DNA from: Brienomyrus brachyistius
Lineage: Eukaryota > Chordata > Actinopteri > Osteoglossiformes > Mormyridae
DNA length: 64,000 nucleotides
Assembly (NCBI RefSeq): GCF_023856365.1
Contig: NC_064539.1
Location: forward strand, 13,529,519-13,593,518
Reading direction: 5' to 3'
The notes below the pieces were generated by a model. It searched no databases. It was not told the origin of the DNA and saw nothing but the letters and a program-made list of their open reading frames with translations. The translations under genes were made by a program, and so were the position numbers. This document shows, one piece after another, positions 33,990-45,057 of this stretch; position 1 is the first letter of the stretch, and each line of letters opens with the position of its first letter.

Positions 33990-36900
33990 CATTGGTTTCC
34001 CCCTGCTGTCCAAAAAACATGTGGTTTAGGCGACTTGGTACCTCTGAAGTGCCCTTAGTGTGTGAGTGAACTGCACAATAGGAGATTATAATCTCAGATA
34101 TATACGCAGACTTTAAATGGTGTAGGTCACACGTCAATAGAATTTGTTGTTACTGTTAGTTTTCAGTCTTCTGCCAGTTTCCGAAGCACCCATTCTCAGA
34201 TTGCGGATGTCGGGAGAGGAAGTTTATTCATCCAAGAGTATCAGTGCTAATAAAAGTCAATTCTCCCAACAAATAGAAATTCCAGATCCACATATACAAC
34301 AAGGTTATGCTACTGGTTAGGTGACCCCCGTCACCTTCACTGTCTTTATATAGTATGTTTCTTTATATAGTTTTTTACATTTTTGTGATATTCTTAAGGC
34401 GTTTCACTCAAACGATATACTGTGATTATATGTATATATCGACATTAACCATTTTATTCTTATTTAGGTTGAATGGTTTAGAGATGATACACAGATGCAC
34501 AGAATAACGTGCAAGTTATTATTTTCATGTTGCAGCAGCTTTAAAATTTTCATCAGAATCTTCTGGATTGATTTTTTCCTCAGACTCCAGTGTTCCCAAT
34601 ATTGTTTGTTCCCCAAACTGTTTTTAATGAATAAAAGAATACCAAAACCACAAGCAATGAGAACTATGATTACTGATGTAAATACATCTGCAAAACAACT
34701 ACAATAATCACAAGTTTCACCTAATTCCATTCGGCCTACAAACGGCAGACAATACAATGGTTTTGGAAAGGGCCCTCAATAGCATGTCACATGGAATATG
34801 ACATGAGGTGGTTTATGGTTGTATAGGGAGAAAACTAATTATGTGTTATTGTGGATGACAGGAATGTCAAGTTTTACAATGAAAAAAATATAAGTATATG
34901 ATTATTTTAGCTTATTTATATGGCATGGTGATAATTGTAAACAGCAGACAACAATGTGTATTACCCTAACCCCAAACAAACACATAAACCTAACTTTCTC
35001 CAAATGTATGAACTGCTCTACATAGAAAAACCGCCTTGACACCTGTTTTGTTTTTCATGACGGACAGAAATGGCATGAAGTGTTCAAGAAAAAAAAAAAC
35101 TTCATACATAAGGCCGCCATCAACATTTTTAACATCTGGAGCTCAGACACTGTAATGTTGTCCTTTTCGGTAACAGAGGAGCACTTGATGAATGAACAGC
35201 CTGAACGGAAGGGAATACCTTTCAAGACCATCGAGGAACGTGTGCGTGGGGGGGGGGGGGGGGTTGGGGGTGGTAGGGGGAAGATTTTATAATATTTTCT
35301 CACTTATTGCCTAGTGATTCAATGTGTCAACCCAAGTTATTGTGATATTTGGAAATTCTTCATTCTTCTGTTTGTAGACTTTTTGATGTTTCGAAATAGA
35401 CCAAAAATTAATTGTGGGCAGCCCAATTATATTGCTGCAGTAGGCAAAATGAATGGGCACTCAGGTATGATTAAAGCAGGAGTTGCCATCTTTCTCGCAT
35501 GTGCTGGAGGTTGACCTTCCCCATCTGGTGTTTAATGGGCAATCGTGTGCTTACCGCAGGCTGCGTTAACCCACCTCATCAAAAGGGTTTTATGTGCTTT
35601 TTATAGATCCTGCTGTGTAAATGTACAGGAGAAACACCGTGGATGGAGGTATCTCAGGGTCATATAAATGCATACGATAGATTTCTTGTTGTCTGAAATG
35701 GCATTTTCCTCTCTATGCTGCTAAAGGTTGGTATCTCTGAAAGGGAGACAGAACATTGCTACTGCTTATCACTTATAGGTACAAAGATATATTTGTAAGC
35801 TTGTGAGATTTAAGATGTGATAATTACCTGCTTCATTAAGGAATCAGTTAGTGGTATCTTTGTGAAATCACTGTAGGAAACATGCTTGTCGGATTTATAA
35901 CAAAAGTATATTCAGTTTTAAACAATAATGTAAATCTTTTAAAAAGCACTTCCACGTGTGACACTAACTAGAACTCCAACCCACATTGCTACAACCATCC
36001 AAAAGGATTAGTGTAATAGACTCACACGGGGAAATAATCTACCGCATAATATACTTTCTAATCCTCAATGAGTTCCATAATCCACATGTGACTATCAAAC
36101 ATAGGTGTAAAATCTAGGGGTGTGGGCATGAGGGCCTGTTAAAGTAATGCTTTTTAACATTTCAGTGAAATTGTTATTCAAAACAGCCACATCCCTTACG
36201 CATATAACCCATTTACAGGGAATTAATGATGTTATGCACTGATTTTCATTATATGTTTGTGGCCGGGAATAATGGATGACTGTGGGAATCGAGTTGGCTG
36301 GTGCTGACCTTGCCAGTGCCAAAAATTATCCAAACTGTAAATTCATAACAGGTTATGGATCAGAAGAAAGGCGAAAAGTACACAATATAAGGAGGTTAAA
36401 TATTAGTTACATTTTGAGTTCATTCATAAATAAATGTATGGTTGAATAGGAACATAGCACTTGCAATGTAATTTATGAATAATTTTTCCCTGTCAAGAGC
36501 CGATGCAATTAATTATTCTGACCTGACTCCTAAAATTTCTGCATACAAATGTTGGTGAAAGAGATATGAACCAGCCTTGTACTAGTGGGCAATGTTGAAG
36601 GATTCATATTGCTGAAAATTAGGATCAAGACTCCATTCAAACAAGTCAAATATGCTGCATTAAGATCATGATGGCCAAACAGAAAAATCATATTTTGTAT
36701 ACTTTTGCACATTATCTTCAGGTTATGATAAAGTCGAATTATTTTTAAGACAAAAGAGAAAAACATTTTGTACAGTAAACAGTGTAAACCTTATTTAGGA
36801 TTAGGCCTAGTAGTATTTTAAGTGCCCATTTAAAGCCAATTAGCATTTTTTTGGCTAACCGCTTTTATGTTATTTGTAAGCCACAAACGACCAGAAGAGA

Positions 36901-37135
36901 ATAACTCAGCTGTGAGGTATTTCTTAAAAGGAAAAAAGGGAAAAAATATAAATTAATATATTTTTGTCATTAAAAGGTTATGAGTTGGATTTCTTAGAAT
37001 TTCTTAGAATAAAATATACTTTGTCATAGTTAAGATAAAAAGATGTGTGCCCAAATTAGCTTGCTGAATTATATAAAACTAGCACAGAGAAGGCGTAGTA
37101 TTCTTATTGCTTGCTTCCCCTAGACAGGGTTGTTT
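33990..37135. other. Intergenic, no gene established
   Basis: AT-rich unique DNA with a G13-type run near 35250-35262. A minus-strand open frame with a membrane-segment-like core at 34464-34757 is listed separately. The stretch 35500-35660 has mixed composition and may be conserved noncoding DNA. Nothing else is recognisable. Confidence 0.4.
34464..34757 (-). CDS. Orphan open frame with one predicted membrane segment (doubtful)
   Basis: 97 codons, or 88 from an internal ATG. After MELGETCDYCSC comes a strongly hydrophobic run (FTSVIIVLIACGFGILLFI) and then a basic tail (SLRKKSIQKILMKILK), the charge pattern of a single-pass inside-positive membrane protein. I do not recognise any family. There is no promoter, splice or homology evidence, and frames of this length arise by chance in AT-rich DNA. 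Treat as hypothetical. Confidence 0.12.
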   Translation of the reverse strand: MYCLPFVGRMELGETCDYCSCFADVFTSVIIVLIACGFGILLFIKNSLGNKQYWEHWSLRKKSIQKILMKILKLLQHENNNLHVILCICVSSLNHST

Positions 37136-37139
37136 ATAC

Positions 37140-37345
37140 CAGGTGCCCATACAAGGTAGCATAGGGCACAACAGGAGTACACCCTAGATGGGATGCCAGT
37201 CTATCACAGGGAACATGCACTTATCCCCATAATCACACACTATAGGCTGTTTAGATACTTAGATACATTACAATGTAAAACTATGGACATCCAAACTCTA
37301 CACATAGGTCAATGGAGGGATTTGAACCCTGGAAACTGGAGATGT
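37140..37345 (-). mobile_element. V-SINE copy, old
   Basis: Retains 'gggcacaacaggagtacacc', 'tgggatgccagtctatcaca', 'ccaaactctacacatagg' and a head-side 'gatttgaaccctgg'. Heavily diverged, minus orientation. Confidence 0.6.
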
Positions 37346-37549
37346 TTTCATGCTGCTTTTGATCTTTTTGAACTTCCCTCTGTCTGAGTAATTATCCATT
37401 ACAATATATCTCTAAAAGGTTATTAAATCATTTTCTGTTAGAATTATTTTTTATTGTACAAGCAATGAAGTCTGATTTGCCACCTAATGTGCCTACGATT
37501 CAGTATATTATAGATATATTACTATCCATTACATAATTAATACAATGTA

Positions 37550-37815
37550 CTCCACCCATCTACTAAGTAAAAATTGCTGTGAGGGTGTTAGGGTGTATCC
37601 TAGGCAGTATAAGATACGGCTCCACAAACCTCTGGGCATAGTTACAGATCTTTACACATTTAGAGGCACAAATTAGCCAAGCTTTTTGTCTTTGGACTGC
37701 AGGAGGAAACCAGGGTCTAAGAAGGGGACCCAGGTGGCTCAGAAGGAGCATGCAAATACGTACAGAATAGGGGTGGGATTCAAACCCCCAGCCCTGGAGG
37801 TGTGAGGCAACATAA
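37550..37815 (-). mobile_element. V-SINE copy, old
   Basis: Minus orientation with 'tgtatcctaggcagtataag', the V-domain word 'ctttggactgcaggaggaaa' and the head-side 'attcaaacccccagccctgg' then 'aggtgtgaggcaaca'. Separate from the copy 200 bases upstream. Confidence 0.65.
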
Positions 37816-38201
37816 TGCATTTTATTAAATGTGTGTGTCCTTCATGTCTCACAACTCATAATTTATCACATATCCAAAACTTATTTTCCGAATAAACAAA
37901 AAAAAAAAATAGATGGAATTTTAAAAAGTATGGTCACCATGTGTGAATTTCTGCACGCAACACTGAATTTTTTTAGCGTCTCTACAATTATACACTATGG
38001 CCATCAATTTGCTGTTTATTTAAGATAAGATATCATACAACCCCCCATATGAGCACGGTTTCAGGGGACCCGCTAATCTACATCAGGGGCTGAAATAATT
38101 TCTTTTCATATTAGAAGTTAATAAAGCAAGTCAGTAAAGCAAATATTGTTACAGCAGGCAAAAAGAGCCAAAGGCACAGGTGCCTTGTAGGAGCCACACA
38201 T

Positions 38202-38221
38202 GGGGGGGGGGGGGGGGGGGG
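38202..38221. repeat. Poly-G run (about 20)
   Basis: Uninterrupted G tract, the longest of several in the window. Others lie near 10079, 30105 and 35250, and there are poly-C tracts near 2785 and 17467. Confidence 0.95.
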
Positions 38222-38893
38222 CAATGTGATTATGGCCAAAAGAAGCAACCTGTATTTTTCTTGAGAAGAAATCCTTCAAGTCAAATTCTTCATGCAATCA
38301 CAAGAACACAGCCTCACACGCACAACCTGAAGAAATCTCTTGCGTTACAAATTCTTAGTGTAGTCAGCATCTTGTTCTACTTTCTTAAAGGAAACTCATT
38401 TGCAGATTTGGAAATGGAATTTGGAAACGGCTAGCTTTTGTTTAAGATTTACAAAAATGTTTTTGTTTTACTTCTCTATTCTACTGAAATATTCCTAAAA
38501 TATTTTTCTGTCAGTGGTGCCTCCTTTCCCACAAAATGCAGTAGTTTTGGAGAGTCGGGAGTCACTGTACAGTGAGTACTGTAAATACAATCACAGACAC
38601 GTAAAGTTGAAGAATCGATTTATGAGGACCGACCATACAGCTGCTATATACGTTTTCTTATCTGAAAGAGAACACAAATAGTTACTTTTGGCTTGATATA
38701 ATGGCCGTTTCAGCATTCAGCATTTTTAATTCAACTTAATAAGATAATGGTGTTTGTTTTTTAAATGAATGTGCAACAAAGGTGTGCTCACAAAAAGGGA
38801 AAGGAATAGTGCCATTCAGTGTCTCTCCTCAATGAAACTTCTTCAGTTAACTTACAACAAGTAAATTAAGTGGTTTACATTTTCTAAAATATT

Positions 38894-39073
38894 CCCATCC
38901 ATCCATCCATCCATCCGTCCGTCCGTCCATCCATCCATCCATCCATCCATCTCTGCATGTAGCTGACTTTTCTTCCATTCATCCATTGTGGGGAGGTGGA
39001 GCCTATCCCAGGCAGTACAGGACACAAAGCTGGGGTATACCTTGAATGGTATGTCCATGTATGACAGGACAGG
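38894..39073 (-). mobile_element. V-SINE copy truncated into a minisatellite
   Basis: (ATCC)n/(GTCC)n start at 38894-38951, then 'ggagcctatcccaggcagta' and 'ggggtataccttgaatggta'. At the CA-rich segment the sequence passes directly into the array at 39070-39605. The central domain and tRNA head are absent beyond it. Confidence 0.75.
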
Positions 39074-39605
39074 GACGCACACAGACACAGGCACGCACAC
39101 AGACATGCACACAGACACAGGCACGCACACAGACATGCACAAAGACACAGGCACAGACATGCACACAGACATGCATACAGACACAGGCATGCACACAGAC
39201 ATGCACAAAGACACAGGCACACACACAGACATGCACACAGGCACAGACACAGACATGCACACAGACATGCACACAGACATGCATACAGACACAGGCATGC
39301 ACACAGACATGCACAAAGACACAGGCACACACACAGACATGCACACAGGCACAGACACAGACATGCACACAGACATGCATACAGACACAGGCATGCACAC
39401 AGATGCACGCACACAGACATGCACACAGATGCACACACACAGACATGCTCACAGACACAGGCACTGACATGCACACAGACACAGGCACACACACAGACAT
39501 GCATATAGACACAGGCATGCACACAGACATGCATATAGACACAGGCATGCACACAGACATGCATATAGACACAGGCATGCACACAGACACAGGCACACAC
39601 GCACA
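39070..39605. repeat. CA-rich minisatellite with higher-order units
   Basis: Built from ACACAGACATGCAC and ACACAGACACAGGC modules. A block of about 108 bases starting near 39170 recurs near 39278, and a 30-base module containing GCATATAGACACAGG recurs three times at 39491-39580. Alternating purine-pyrimidine content is high. Several frames, on both strands, stay open across it (for example His-Thr-Asp-Met repeats) and are not genes. Confidence 0.95.
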
Positions 39606-39873
39606 GGTGATTCAAGGGACACTGAGGGCCCCAGGCAAAAACCTCCATAGGGCCCTCCAAGGCACCTTACCTGACATGGTAAAACTTATGTCTATTATAA
39701 GTCTAAATGAAGAATATCAGCAAAGAAAATTTCATAAACACAATTCCTTTATTTTTACTTTACTGCGAAAAGCAGAATATACAAATAAAGCTGATTTGTT
39801 GTTGCAATGTATTATGTAATCGGCCCAGTTCGAGGGACCCAAAGCAATTACCTGCCTTGCCTGTCCTACATCT

Positions 39874-39876
39874 CTG

Positions 39877-39935
<59 letters not shown>
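39874..39935. repeat. (AC)n microsatellite
   Basis: About 29 AC units, almost uninterrupted. Confidence 0.95.
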
Positions 39936-39936
<1 letters not shown>

Positions 39937-40098
39937 CATGTAATATCTTTTTGGGGAGTGCGCATTCATTTCTATGAGAAAAATGCTAATGCTAACTAAG
40001 ACAACCTTAACCATTACCCAGCCCTAACCATAAGGTAAAAAAAGGGGTGTTGTGGGGACATTTGCTCCCCACAAGGTAAGTTATACCTGGACCACACA

Positions 40099-40129
<31 letters not shown>
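39936..40129. repeat. Dispersed repeat bracketed by (AC)n, copy 1
   Basis: Carries 'cattcatttctatgagaaaa', 'aatgctaatgctaactaaga', 'cagccctaaccataaggt' and 'gctccccacaaggtaa', with (AC)n on both sides. A second copy lies at 41042-41366. This family is common in fish genomes in my recollection; I cannot name it. Confidence 0.7.
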
Positions 40130-40132
<3 letters not shown>

Positions 40133-40201
40133 ATCATACACTTGAATCATACAACTGAGAGATGCCAAATAGTCTGACCCTTAAGATATGAGGCAATACG
40201 C

Positions 40202-40552
40202 CTATCTTCTATCCATGGTGCCACTGGGAATCCTCATATTCTTAACACTAATAATGTATTTGCAGGGTCTCCCTGTATCACGGAAATTTCCACCAGGTTT
40301 CCTCCTAAAAAATGATAACATTTCCTTCCTGTCTATACACTTAATATTTGTAAAAACTGAAGGATCCACCTGGAGTCTGAACTGGTGATTTTTTTTACTT
40401 GCTAATGAAGGTGAGGCAGCTTGCACATCTTTCACATCAGAGTTCAAAGGAGGAGATTTCTTTATATTTCTTAAAACAGATGCTATCACTTTCACAGCTG
40501 GACAAGAGCTGAGTACAGCCACAATACATAAAAAGACCAAGAAAAACAGCAT
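40202..40552 (-). CDS. Orphan open frame with signal-peptide-like start (doubtful)
   Basis: 116 codons in one uninterrupted frame. Residues 1-19 (MLFFLVFLCIVAVLSSCPA) read as a textbook signal peptide with a plausible cut after the CPA. The rest is hydrophilic, with two cysteines (C72, C97) that could close a 24-residue loop around FFRRKPGGNF, which contains a dibasic site. The pattern would suit a small secreted peptide precursor, but I recognise no family. It lies between two (AC)n-bracketed repeats, with no visible promoter or splice partner. Chance is a real alternative. Confidence 0.2.
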   Translation of the reverse strand: MLFFLVFLCIVAVLSSCPAVKVIASVLRNIKKSPPLNSDVKDVQAASPSLASKKNHQFRLQVDPSVFTNIKCIDRKEMLSFFRRKPGGNFRDTGRPCKYIISVKNMRIPSGTMDRR

Positions 40553-40944
40553 TCATGTGGGCTTTATGTTTACTAAGTCTACTCTTGCGACCCCGTGTCA
40601 CACAATGGTTAATAGGTGTCTTGGTCCACAGTTCTGCTGTCAGAAGTTCATCTTCATAATAATTTCAAAAGAAATGGTCACATCCTTAGCAGATATACGC
40701 CTAAAACTGCAGACACCAGCCACCCTTAAGTCACTTTTGACAATAGGCTCTCTTGTTTTGTCAAACCATAAAAAGACTTCCTGTTTGCTGTTCAGTGGTT
40801 AAGAAACAGAAGAACGTCAACATCCAGGGCCCACAGAGCTCTTTGTACTGCAGAAGATTTAGAACTGAGATATGCTGTATCTTTTAAAGTGAGTTACATA
40901 CATAAACAGGAAATACATTTTACAGTGGCTGTCCTCTATAAGGA

Positions 40945-41037
40945 GATTATCCATATTCTATAGCCACTGACCCAATACAGGTCAAATTGTTAGCCTAAAA
41001 AATACAGGGCAAAAAGCAGGGGAACACCCTGGATGGG

Positions 41038-41086
<49 letters not shown>

Positions 41087-41522
41087 GAGTAAACATATCT
41101 TTATGAGGACCGCTCATTCATTTCTATGCTAAAAAATGCTAACGCTAACTATGACAAGCTTAACCCCTACGCAGCCCTAACCATAACCATGAGTAACCAA
41201 ACACAAATACAAGAGTCTTTGCATTTCTAGTTTTTTTCATTGCAAACACAGATTTTTATTAAACTGAGTTTTCCCTTAATAAAATACGGGTATTCATCAC
41301 ATTGTGGGGACATTGTGTCCCCATATGCTAAGGTATACCCACTCACTCACACACACACACACACAGGTTTGTAATTATATCTTTGTAAGGACTTTGTAGG
41401 AACCACGTGTTTTTGGACTGTGGGAGGAGACCTGTATGCACACAGGGAGAACATGCAAAACACCACATACACAGAGTGTGATTCAAGGCCTCGGCCCTGG
41501 AGGTGCAAGGTTACAGTGCTCC
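40945..41522 (-). mobile_element. V-SINE copy interrupted by an (AC)n-bracketed repeat
   Basis: Left part 40945-41045 keeps 'gcaggggaacaccctggatg'. Right part 41395-41522 keeps 'gtttttggactgtgggagga', 'cacagggagaacatgcaaaa' and 'aggcctcggccctggaggtg'. Between them (41042-41366) lies the second copy of the repeat seen at 39936-40129, sitting within a CA tract that occupies the CA-rich position of the SINE. Confidence 0.7.
41042..41366. repeat. Dispersed repeat bracketed by (AC)n, copy 2
   Basis: (CA)n at 41042-41082 and 41348-41366 enclose a 265-base body with 'gttgagtaaacatatcttta', 'aaaatgctaacgctaactat' and 'cagccctaaccataacca'. A partial third start ('ttgtaattatatctttgta') follows the right CA tract. 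Confidence 0.7.
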
Positions 41523-44500
41523 TTATTCAGCTGTGGCACCAGCCAATATGTAGATTAGGCAGATCTGATGGAAACTGTGGGTATCCAGTAAAAAGCTGAT
41601 GAATACATCGCATCGCTTCTTGAGCAAATGAAGCATAGTGGAGGAAAGGACTTGTTTTATTGTAGTGTAACTCCCCCCCCCCTCCCCAAGAGGGAAAATA
41701 TATATTTTTACTGCAAGGTTTTCTATACACTTATCTTTGAGTGAGCTCTTGGTGTCAGGGAGCCTGCAGGTGCCATTGGATGTCAGCTGGCCTGTGTTTA
41801 TATTGGGTGAGCTGTTCTATGGGAGGTATCCTGGCCCATCAGCAATAACTGTAAAACGTTTGGGCAATGAAAACATGGCCTGGTTGAAAGGAATGTTTGA
41901 GGGCCTTTTGTGGCACCCTAGGCTTGGTTCCTTTCTGAGTTTTCCTTGATGAAAAAGGGAGCTCGCTTGTTTGTCTTGGACGTCACTTCACAAAGCAAAG
42001 CTTGTGTAGGAGATGCAGCAGTGGGAAACCAGATGTGTTGAGGTGTGCTGCTTGTTTGGGATCTACCAGTCTTACACTTCCTCTGGATATCTGATACACA
42101 GTTTGCTGACAGGAATGGCATATGTGTACATAGTAGAATCAACAGAGTAACCTACATCAGAGGAGACGAGAGTTCCACAGCAGACCATGAACCTAAGGTC
42201 TTAATAAAACTGTAACTAGCTAAATTCATAAAAATGTTATCGAATACAAACAATCTAAATGAAAGAAAAATGGAAGAAAATTGAATAAAAAAAGGGTTTT
42301 CCATTATTTTCAAACTCTCCATCAAGCCCATTTGTACACAAATCAATACATAATTGCACTTATGGAAGAAGACATTTTATTACATGTTTCTATACTGAGT
42401 CATTCTGCAGGCAGGAGTCTCCCAGATGTTTTCATTGAATGTGTTAAGCATCTATTCAACACTCTTACTGTATACCTATGGGAATGTACACAGATGGAGC
42501 TCTGTAGACCTATGAATGGATCTTGTTAAATGTTAACTTGTTTGATACAAATTTGTATGTATGACCATTTATCTAAAGATGTATAATGATAGATTAATAG
42601 AAGCAGTGTTTGTTTCAAATGGGATTTTTAGGGCAAAGCATTGATAGAGCATCAGGCATGGCAGGAGTAGTTCACAGAAAAGGACTTCCAAACAAAAGGA
42701 CTTAGGGTGGACAATCAATGCCCTCCTATATACAATTCCATTTAATCTGTTTCCATTTTTGACTGCACCTGAATACACTGTATCAATAGGCAGTATTTAT
42801 ACAGCAAATAGGAGGTGTAATGAACTGTGATGCAAAACCTCTCAGAACATTCCATAACTGTTGCCCACCAACTGTATACTGTACGCATACACTGAAAAGG
42901 TCTATTATAACCTTAAATCTAACTAGTAAAGACATTTAAGGTTAGATTGTCATTGTTGTTAAATTTATAACTGGGGTACAATGGCCCGCAGGTTTTGTAA
43001 TGTTTAAAAGAGTTGATGGTAGGTTCACATATGGGGGGGGCGGGGGAGAGTACAGTATATTGTGCACTGGTACAAGGTTTACTAACTATAACAAAGTGCT
43101 GCTTGCTGTAGTCCATAGTTAAACCAAACCTCTGGGCATTGGCTGCATGTATTTGAACACTATAAGCTTTCCCCTTCCGCACCTAAACAAACAAACAAAC
43201 AAACAAAAGTGAAAAAACATGGCACGTGACGTAATATTTATGCTTTTGTAAGACCATTGTCTACTTTTTCAATATTATTCTTAACTGTGCAGGCATTTTC
43301 TGCAAACATATTTAAAAGAATAAGAAAACAGTGAAATAGTGAATGGCTGTACATTTTTTATATGGCTTCTGCATCTGCATCTTTATTTATAAACAGTGCT
43401 CTGGTGTTTATATATGGAAATAAATAAATGGAGGCCAGGTGCTTGGTGACCCCACGTCCAAACACCAATAAGAGAGTTACACCCTGAGGTTAACCATGAG
43501 GGCCAGACGACCGCGGGCAGCAGAGTGGAAGTGAGCTGCCAAGCAGTCTTGCTGAGAAGAGGAATGCTCTTGGAATTGGGTTTTTCACAGACGTGACCAG
43601 CAAAACCAACACCAAATATAGGTGGCTACAACCCACATACTTCAAATTACAGTGAGCTTGACATCAGAAAAGGTTGGCCTCTGAATCGAGAGATCTTTTA
43701 AAACTTCAGTAAACTCTAATGTTTTCATCACACTTTTTTTTCCGCTGGTTTCCGGTCTGATATGCTCTGTTGTACAGATGCGCGAAAGAATCAGGAGAAA
43801 CGTGAAACAGCTGCATCCATATAAATGTTCAAATGGTTGTGGAACACTGTCACATTACTTTTGTATCTGAAATACCATAAATTAGGGGGTATATCACTGT
43901 CTTCAAATCCTGTGAGGTAGATATTTACTATGCAAGTAATAATGTGTATGTGAAAGTTTAGGAAATATGTAACTATTGCTTGCTCTTATATTGATTGTGA
44001 AGATGGCCTGGAATAAGTCTGGAACCTTTAAGTTTAGGGTAATGGCAAGACAAGCTGGAAATGAGTCAAAGACACACACACGATAGGGTTAAGGTGGGAG
44101 ATGAAAGAAAAGGCAGCATTTGGCAGGTGTCAGATATGCACAGCTAAGGAATCAAAGGTATATATTTTCAACTGTGGAGTGAACAAGTACAGAGATATTT
44201 TTTCTTCAAGCTGCTCTCCTATGCTAATTTTCTACATTCTTTTGGTTTTAAATTACTTGCGGGAAGGAAAAGTTAAGTTTAGCAGTCAACATCTGTGCAG
44301 TGGTACACCCTAAGGGACAGAGGAACTATAGTTATAAATTTACTAGCATCTGACCAAAGCAAGTAAACCATGGATTATGGGATGAATCAAAAACTGGCAG
44401 ATGCAATTTCTTGTCACATGTTAAATTAGTCACTCATTCTGGAGTTACTTTAGATGCAATAAATGCAGATTTACAGCTCAAAGATTTTTTTAAGTATTAA

Positions 44501-44765
44501 GTATCCAAAATACCACTAATTCATATTTGTATTAATGGGATGTGTTATCTTAAATTTAAATGTCATCAGTAGATTATCTATGGTTAATGGTTACATACTA
44601 ACAATAGAAACAATTAATTGGATAAAACTGCTACATTTCTTGCTGCATGCAATTTTTCAGGAACGTACATCACAAAACAGTAAAACTGAAGCTAAAGCAA
44701 GGAATTAACCAACCTCCAGATGTCAATATGATAAACCATAACACAAGTGTTTTACATATATGTAT
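41523..44765. other. Intergenic, no gene seen
   Basis: Unique AT-rich DNA. There are an (AAAC)n tract at 43184-43207 and a C/T-rich stretch near 41673-41690. The stretch 43430-43620 has higher GC and mixed composition and might be conserved noncoding DNA. A minus-strand frame at 42919-43182 is preceded by an acceptor-like TTTAG, but it resembles no family. Confidence 0.4.
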
Positions 44766-44766
44766 A

Positions 44767-45057
44767 AGGGCGGCTCAGTGGGTAGCATGTTTGTGTCACA
44801 TCTCCGAGGTTGGGGGCTGGAATCCTGACTCCGTGCTGTGTGTGTGGGGTGTGCATGTTGGGTGTGTGGCACTCAGGGTTTCCCCAGATACTCCAGTTCA
44901 CTCCCACAGTTCAAAGACATGCAGTTAGGCTAAGTGGTGTCTCTGGATTGCCCATAGTTTATGACTGTGTGTAAGTCTCGTGCCTTATGCTACCTGGGAC
45001 AGCCTCCAGCTCCTCCCACAACCCTGGCTAGGATATGTGGTTAGAAGATCAATGGAT
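44767..45057 (+). mobile_element. V-SINE copy, plus orientation
   Basis: One of the few plus-oriented copies. Head: GGCGGCTCAGTGGGTAGCAT (A-box region), then a decayed B box ('gggctggaatcctgactcc'). V-domain: 'gggtttccccagatactcca' and 'cacagttcaaagacatgcag'. Tail side: 'gggacagcctccagctcct' to 'agaagatcaatgga'. Confidence 0.8.

Noticed and set aside
38852..39819. Open frames up to 258 codons with His-Thr-Asp-Met or Cys-Val-Cys repeats
   Set aside because: They are translations of the CA-rich minisatellite and exist in several frames and on both strands at once.
42919..43182. Minus-strand 87-codon frame after an acceptor-like TTTAG
   Set aside because: The acceptor is an (AAAC)n microsatellite edge, and the peptide matches no family.
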